Positions 52,336 through 56,203 of a stretch of 56,203 nucleotides of DNA are shown piece by piece. A model generated the notes under the pieces. The model made no database searches, was not told the origin of the DNA, and saw nothing but the letters and a program-made list of their open reading frames with translations. This stretch comes from Variovorax sp. CAN15 (GTDB lineage Bacteria; Pseudomonadota; Gammaproteobacteria; Burkholderiales; Burkholderiaceae_C): positions 27,471 to 83,673 of the forward strand of contig NZ_JASMRZ010000006.1 of the NCBI RefSeq assembly GCF_030462475.1, in the 5' to 3' direction. Both the position numbers and the translations under genes were made by a program. The stretch's first letter is position 1. The number at the start of each line of letters is the position of its first letter.

Positions 52336-52587
52336 ATGAACAAGCTCACCGCAACCCTGCTCGCCACCTGCATGGCCTTCGCCGGCGCCTCGGCCTTTGC
52401 CGCCGACGAAATGGCGAAGGACGGCATGAAGAAGGACTCGATGGCCAAGGATTCCATGTCCAAGGACGGCATGAAGAAAGACTCGATGGCCAAGGATTCC
52501 ATGTCCAAGGACAGCATGAAGAAGGACTCGATGGCCAAGGACGGCATGAAGAAGGACGCCATGGGCAAGGACGAGATGAAGAAGTAA
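52336..52587 (+). CDS. Pentapeptide MXKDX repeat protein, methionine-rich, secreted
   Basis: This 83-residue protein has a signal peptide (residues 1 to about 23, cut after AFA). Its whole mature part, about 60 residues, is a repeat of Met-X-Lys-Asp-X: DGMKK, DSMAK, DSMSK and so on. About one in five mature residues is methionine and there is no cysteine. Such proteins are known as a TIGRFAM family (MXKDX). In Azospira a similar methionine-rich periplasmic peptide scavenges hypochlorite and is recycled by a YedY-type reductase. Placement between a YedY-like gene and msrA fits that role. The repeat is encoded by near-identical 45-bp units. Confidence 0.93.
   Translation: MNKLTATLLATCMAFAGASAFAADEMAKDGMKKDSMAKDSMSKDGMKKDSMAKDSMSKDSMKKDSMAKDGMKKDAMGKDEMKK
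52420..52554 (+). repeat. Tandem 45-bp repeats in the MXKDX gene
   Basis: Units at 52420-52464 and 52465-52509 are identical except for one base (GAAGAAG/GAAGAAA), followed by a third, partly diverged unit. The near-identity suggests recent expansion and that repeat number may vary between strains. Confidence 0.9.
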
Positions 52588-52706
52588 GCGCCCTTCGATC
52601 CTCCGGCAACTCGCCGCCGACGCCATTGACGCCGCAGCGATTCGGCGTCAATGTCCCGGCGGCGGTTTCGCTGCCGTCGAAACCTTCCCCCAAAGGAACC
52701 CGCACC

Positions 52707-53411
52707 ATGAAGAAATCCTTCGCCCTTACCGCCGGCTCGCTTGCTGCCGCAGTCCTCGTCTGGCACGCAGCGCCCTCGTTCGCCGAAACTGCCCGCCGCG
52801 TGCCCGCGCCCACCGCGGACCTTGTGGCGCCACCGGCCGCGAAGACCGAAACCGCCGTGTTCGCCGGAGGCTGCTTCTGGGGCGTGCAGGGCGTGTTCCA
52901 GCGTGTCAAGGGCGTGAGCAATGCCGTCTCGGGCTATGCCGGCGGCGAGGCGAAGACTGCCCGCTACGACGAAGTCGGCTCGGGCCGCACGGGCCATGCC
53001 GAGTCGGTTCGCATCACCTACGACCCGCAGCAGATCAGCTACGGCAAGCTGCTGCAGATCTACTTCTCGGTGGCGCACGACCCCACCGAGCTCAACCGCC
53101 AGGGTCCGGACACCGGCACCCAGTACCGCTCCACCGTGTTCGCCGAGAACACCGAGCAGGCCCGCATCGCCAACGCCTACATCGCGCAACTCAACCAGGC
53201 AAAGACCTTCGGCAAGCCGCTGGCCACCACCGTCGAGACGGCCAAGCCCTTCTACGCGGCCGAGGACTACCACCAGGACTACCTGACGCTGCACCCGAAC
53301 CAGCCCTACATCGCGATCAACGACCTGCCGAAGATCGACGACCTGAAGAAGCTCTTCCCCGAGAGCTACAAGGCCACGCCCTCGCTGGTGAAGGCGGCCA
53401 GGGCGGGCTGA
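52707..53411 (+). CDS. msrA: Exported peptide-methionine (S)-S-oxide reductase MsrA
   Basis: This 234-residue MsrA has a signal peptide (basic start, hydrophobic core at residues 7-20, cut after SFA near 26), so it acts in the periplasm. The active-site FAGGCFWG places the catalytic cysteine at residue 56, and GYAGG, GHAESVRITYDP and HDPTELNRQGPDTGTQYRS follow. No second cysteine is visible in the mature chain, so recycling may use a thioredoxin-like partner directly. It follows the MXKDX gene by about 120 bp. It reduces the S-epimer of methionine sulfoxide. Confidence 0.94.
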   Translation: MKKSFALTAGSLAAAVLVWHAAPSFAETARRVPAPTADLVAPPAAKTETAVFAGGCFWGVQGVFQRVKGVSNAVSGYAGGEAKTARYDEVGSGRTGHAESVRITYDPQQISYGKLLQIYFSVAHDPTELNRQGPDTGTQYRSTVFAENTEQARIANAYIAQLNQAKTFGKPLATTVETAKPFYAAEDYHQDYLTLHPNQPYIAINDLPKIDDLKKLFPESYKATPSLVKAARAG

Positions 53412-53412
53412 T

Positions 53413-54711
53413 CTACAGCAGCTTCAGCAGCCTGGCCTGCTGCGTCAGCTGCGCCCTGAAGTCCGGGTGCGCGATGCCGATCAGCTCGCGCGCCCTTTGT
53501 TTTGCCGACTTGCCGCGCAGCTGCGCCACGCCGTATTCGGTGACCACGTAGTCGATGTCGTTCTTGCTCGTGCTCACGTGCGTGCCGGGCGAAAGCGAAG
53601 GCACGATGCGCGAGATGGTGTCGCCCTTGGCCGTCGAGGGCAGCACGATGAAGGCCTTGCCGCCGCGCGAGCGGTTGGCGGCTCGCACGAAGTCCGACTG
53701 CCCGCCCGTGCCCGAGTACGGCGCATGGCCCAGGCTTTCGGAGCCGCACTGGCCCAGCAGGTCGATCTGCATGGTCGCGTTGATGGCGATCAGGTTGTCG
53801 TTCAGCCCCGCCAGCGCCGGGTCGTTGGTGAAGTTCACCGGGTGCATCTCGAGCGCCGGGTTGCGGTCCATGAAGCGGTAGAGCTTGCTCGAACCCAGCG
53901 CGAAAGTCGCGATCGATTTGCCCGGCAGGTAGTTCTTGCGGCGGTTGGTGACCGCCCCGCACTCCACCAGCTTGAGGATGCCGTCGCCGATCATCTCGGT
54001 GTGGATGCCCAGGTCGTGCTTGTGCGTGAGCTGCATCACCACCGCGTCGGGAATGCCGCCGTAGCCGATCTGCAAGGTCGAGCCGTCGTCGATGAGCTCA
54101 GCCACCTGCCGGCCGATGGCCTCCTGCACCGGGCCGATCTTCGGCAGGCCGACCTCCATCACCGGCGCGTCGCTCTCCACCAGCGCCGCCACCTGCGAGA
54201 CGTGCACGTGGCAGGCGCCGTAAGCGAAGGGCACGTTCGGATTCACCTCCAGCACCACCGCGCGCGCCTTGGCGACCGCCGCCATGGTGTAGTCCGCGCC
54301 CAGGCTCAGGGCGAAGTAGCCGTGCGCGTCCATCGGCGAGGCCATGCTGAAGACCACCTCGGCCGGAATCTGCCCGCGCCCGATCTGCGCCGGGATCTCC
54401 GAGAAATAGTTCGGAATGAAGTCGATCCAGCCCTCCTGCCCGCCCGCGCGGGTGGCCCCGCCGAAGAACAGCGCGACGTGCCGCACATGCTCGACGGTCT
54501 CGGGGTCGATGTAGGCGTACTTGCGCATCGCGAGGATCTGCGCAACTTTCACGTCGCGGAAATCGCGCCGCAGCTCCGACAGCGCCGTGAGCAGGGAGGG
54601 CGGCTCGCCCACGCCAGTCGGCACGATGATCATGTCGCCGTCGCGCACATGGCGCACCGCATCGGCGGGGGACGCCAGCTTCTGGCGGTACAGGTCCTGT
54701 GGATTCGTCAT
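53413..54711 (-). CDS. Acetyl-CoA hydrolase/CoA-transferase family protein
   Basis: This 432-residue class I CoA-transferase-like protein has the N-terminal domain with VPTGVGEPPSLLTALSEL and the C-terminal domain with GYGGIPDAV, which holds a conserved glycine-rich CoA-binding loop. HTEMIGDGILKLVECG carries the glutamate typical of the 4-hydroxybutyrate / acetyl-CoA transferase group. It probably moves CoA between carboxylic acids, such as acetate and 4-hydroxybutyrate or propionate; the exact pair cannot be read. It lies eight bases from the aldolase gene and converges on msrA with only one base between stops. Confidence 0.88.
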   Translation of the reverse strand: MTNPQDLYRQKLASPADAVRHVRDGDMIIVPTGVGEPPSLLTALSELRRDFRDVKVAQILAMRKYAYIDPETVEHVRHVALFFGGATRAGGQEGWIDFIPNYFSEIPAQIGRGQIPAEVVFSMASPMDAHGYFALSLGADYTMAAVAKARAVVLEVNPNVPFAYGACHVHVSQVAALVESDAPVMEVGLPKIGPVQEAIGRQVAELIDDGSTLQIGYGGIPDAVVMQLTHKHDLGIHTEMIGDGILKLVECGAVTNRRKNYLPGKSIATFALGSSKLYRFMDRNPALEMHPVNFTNDPALAGLNDNLIAINATMQIDLLGQCGSESLGHAPYSGTGGQSDFVRAANRSRGGKAFIVLPSTAKGDTISRIVPSLSPGTHVSTSKNDIDYVVTEYGVAQLRGKSAKQRARELIGIAHPDFRAQLTQQARLLKLL

Positions 54712-54719
54712 GCCCGGTT

Positions 54720-55733
54720 CTATGCCTCTTCCTTGTATTCGCCGCGGCGTGCGGCCCGGTTGGCACTGGTGCGCTGCACCAGCGCCTTCTGCGCCACGGC
54801 CACGTTGGCCGCGTCGCCCTTCCATGCATCGAGCGCGGGCTGCTGCACCGCGCGCGAGAACGAGAAGGTCAGCGCCCATGGCAGGCGCGACCTGTAGCGA
54901 GTGTTCATTTCATTGAGCCGGGCCGAAGCCAGCCGCGCCGGCTGGCCGCCCGAGAGAAAGGCCACGCCGGGCACCACGGCCGGCACGGTGCGCATCAGGC
55001 ACTGAACCGTCGCTTCGGCCACCGCCTCGACGGAATCCTGCACCGCCGCCTTCAGCCCCGGCAGCACCATGTTCGGCTTCAGCAGCATGCCTTCGAGCAG
55101 CACGCCCTGCGCGCGCAGTTCGGCGAAGGTGCGGTGCAGAACCTCCTCGGTGACCTCGGCGCAGCGTGCGAGCGAATGGCCGCCGTCCATCAGCACCTCG
55201 GGCTCGACGATGGGCACCAGCCCGGCTTCCTGGCACAGCGCCGCATAGCGCGCCAGTGCGTGTGCGTTGACGCGGATGCAGGCACGGCTCGGCAGGCCGT
55301 CGCCGATGGCGATCACGCCGCGCCACTTGGCGAAGCGCGCGCCCATCGTCGCGTATTCGGCCAGGCGCTCGCGCAGGCCGTCGAGTCCTTCGGTGACAGT
55401 CTCGCCGGGATGGCCGGCCAGCGGCTTGGCGCCCGTGTCGACCTTGATGCCGGGAATGATGCCGGCGTCGGCCAGTGCCTTCGCGAATGGCTGGCCCGCG
55501 TTGGTCTTCTGCCGGATCGTCTCGTCGAACAGGATCGCGCCCGAGATGCTGTCGGCCAGGCTCGGCGCGGTGACGATCAGCTCGCGCCAATCGCGCCGCG
55601 CCGCCTCCGTCTGCGGTATGCCGAGCGCGGCGAAGCGCTTGTTGCAGGTGGCGTTGCTCTCGTCCATCGCGAGCAGGCCTTTGTCGCCGGCGACGAGCGC
55701 GCGGGCGGTGTCGATCAGTGTTCGTTCAGTCAT
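54720..55733 (-). CDS. Class I fructose-bisphosphate aldolase
   Basis: This 337-residue protein is of the eukaryote-like class I aldolase type, with GLLAMDESNATCNKRF at the start, GILFDETI-type ISGAILFDETIRQKT, IVEPEVLMDG and LLEGMLLKPNMVLPG, where the lysine forms the Schiff base, plus FLSGGQ for phosphate binding. It cleaves fructose-1,6-bisphosphate without a metal. It precedes the CoA-transferase gene with an 8-bp gap. The C-terminal tail lacks the terminal Tyr of vertebrate aldolases, as usual for bacterial members. Confidence 0.92.
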   Translation of the reverse strand: MTERTLIDTARALVAGDKGLLAMDESNATCNKRFAALGIPQTEAARRDWRELIVTAPSLADSISGAILFDETIRQKTNAGQPFAKALADAGIIPGIKVDTGAKPLAGHPGETVTEGLDGLRERLAEYATMGARFAKWRGVIAIGDGLPSRACIRVNAHALARYAALCQEAGLVPIVEPEVLMDGGHSLARCAEVTEEVLHRTFAELRAQGVLLEGMLLKPNMVLPGLKAAVQDSVEAVAEATVQCLMRTVPAVVPGVAFLSGGQPARLASARLNEMNTRYRSRLPWALTFSFSRAVQQPALDAWKGDAANVAVAQKALVQRTSANRAARRGEYKEEA

Positions 55734-55781
55734 GGCTGGCACCTCTCTGGCGGGCATCGTACGCCCGTGCCCCCGCCCCGG

Positions 55782-56203
55782 CTAGATCACGTTCTTCTCG
55801 AGCAACGGCCTGTTCTCGAGGATTCGCTCGAAGGACACCGGCGAGAGATCAAGGCTGCGGTACTCGCCGAAGCGGATCAGCTCCGCCACGCCGCGTCCCG
55901 CCGCCGGGCACTGCTGCAGGCCATGGCCCGAGAAACCGTTGGCGAAGTAGAGGTTGTCGCAGTCGGGGTGCAGGCCGAGGATGGCGTTGTGGTCGAACAC
56001 GTTCATCTCGTAGTAGCCGGCCCAGGCACCGGTCATGCGGATGGCCTCGAAGGCGGGCACGCGCTCGGCCAGCGCGGGCCAGATGAAGCTGTCGAAGGCT
56101 TCGTATTCGACTTCGAGCGGCGCGTCGTCCAGGTCCTGGTCTTCCGGCGGCGCGAAACCGCAGATGAACTGGCGACCCTCGGGGCGCAGCCAGATGCCGG
56201 AGG
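55782..56203 (-). CDS. FAD-dependent oxidoreductase (DAO family), C-terminal part
   Basis: Only the last 140 or so codons are present; the 5' part lies beyond the window's right edge. The frame runs from 56203 down to the stop at 55782. The visible part has SGIWLRPEGRQFICGF, then WAGYYEMNVFDHNAILG, FANGFSGHGLQQCPA and LDLSPVSFERILENRPL, the last two being the FAD-covering segment of D-amino-acid-oxidase-like proteins (FOXRED1/glycine-oxidase type). Substrate unknown. About 50 bp separate it from the aldolase start, so it may be the first gene of that minus-strand run. Confidence 0.85.
   Translation of the reverse strand, partial: SGIWLRPEGRQFICGFAPPEDQDLDDAPLEVEYEAFDSFIWPALAERVPAFEAIRMTGAWAGYYEMNVFDHNAILGLHPDCDNLYFANGFSGHGLQQCPAAGRGVAELIRFGEYRSLDLSPVSFERILENRPLLEKNVI

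Noticed and set aside
1..56203. CRISPR arrays, tRNA or rRNA genes, insertion sequences
   Set aside because: No regularly spaced repeats, no tRNA-like cloverleaf or CCA-end context and no transposase-like protein was found on reading both strands.

Overview
The window is about 56 kb of GC-rich chromosomal DNA. Gene order and protein features point to a betaproteobacterium of the Comamonadaceae, most like Variovorax. This is an inference from the purD-hemF-nadD-rsfS-rlmH-maf-rng order, the cys, ssu and tau sulfur genes, the pentapeptide MXKDX protein and the XanB2-like chorismatase. No 16S rRNA gene is present to confirm it. I see no tRNA, rRNA, CRISPR array, transposase or integrase.

Layout. 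Positions 1-8.3 kb hold the end of msbA and a tightly coupled minus-strand housekeeping run: purD, hemF, nadD, rsfS, rlmH, a possible small ORF, maf and rng, with yebC upstream. Positions 8.4-11.8 kb are a plus-strand cassette (methyltransferase, chorismatase, acyltransferase, glycosyltransferase) resembling part of an aryl-polyene/xanthomonadin locus. Positions 11.8-16.4 kb encode a MacA-MacB-outer-membrane-factor exporter. Positions 17.1-22.9 kb hold dsbB, the sulfate importer cysA-W-T-sbp, a small hydrolase and a 1-Cys peroxiredoxin. Positions 23-31 kb are mixed redox genes: LysR/azoreductase, FMN reductase, SolA-like oxidase, ketopantoate-reductase-like protein, racemase-like protein, a flavin-halogenase-like protein and a secreted hydrolase.

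Positions 31-42.7 kb are a second sulfur block, all on the minus strand: second sbp, ssuE, a small membrane protein, ssuA, ssuD, ssuC, ssuB, metY, a molbindin, a broken tauD, a broken rhodanese, serine acetyltransferase and an XRE regulator. It is interrupted at about 33.4-34.9 kb by a lower-GC segment carrying a leaderless peptidoglycan amidase and an overlapping periplasmic protein. That arrangement looks like a toxin-immunity pair of the type VI secretion kind. tauD next to it has lost its 5' third, and the rhodanese has a frameshift consistent with a small deletion.

Positions 42.8-48.4 kb hold yggX, mnmC, a transglutaminase-like protein, a GDPD lipoprotein and a crotonase. Positions 48.5-53.4 kb form a coherent envelope oxidative-repair module: a two-component system divergent from a b-type cytochrome, a YedY/sulfite-oxidase-family molybdoprotein, a methionine-rich MXKDX protein and an exported MsrA. 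The window ends with a CoA-transferase, a class I aldolase and the end of a DAO-family oxidoreductase.

The most unusual structure is a family of about 90-bp interspersed elements, four copies in one orientation. Each has two hairpins and a conserved tail whose end directly abuts coding sequence. One copy lies at the start of mnmC, where it appears to have replaced the native start codon and joined its own open frame to the gene.
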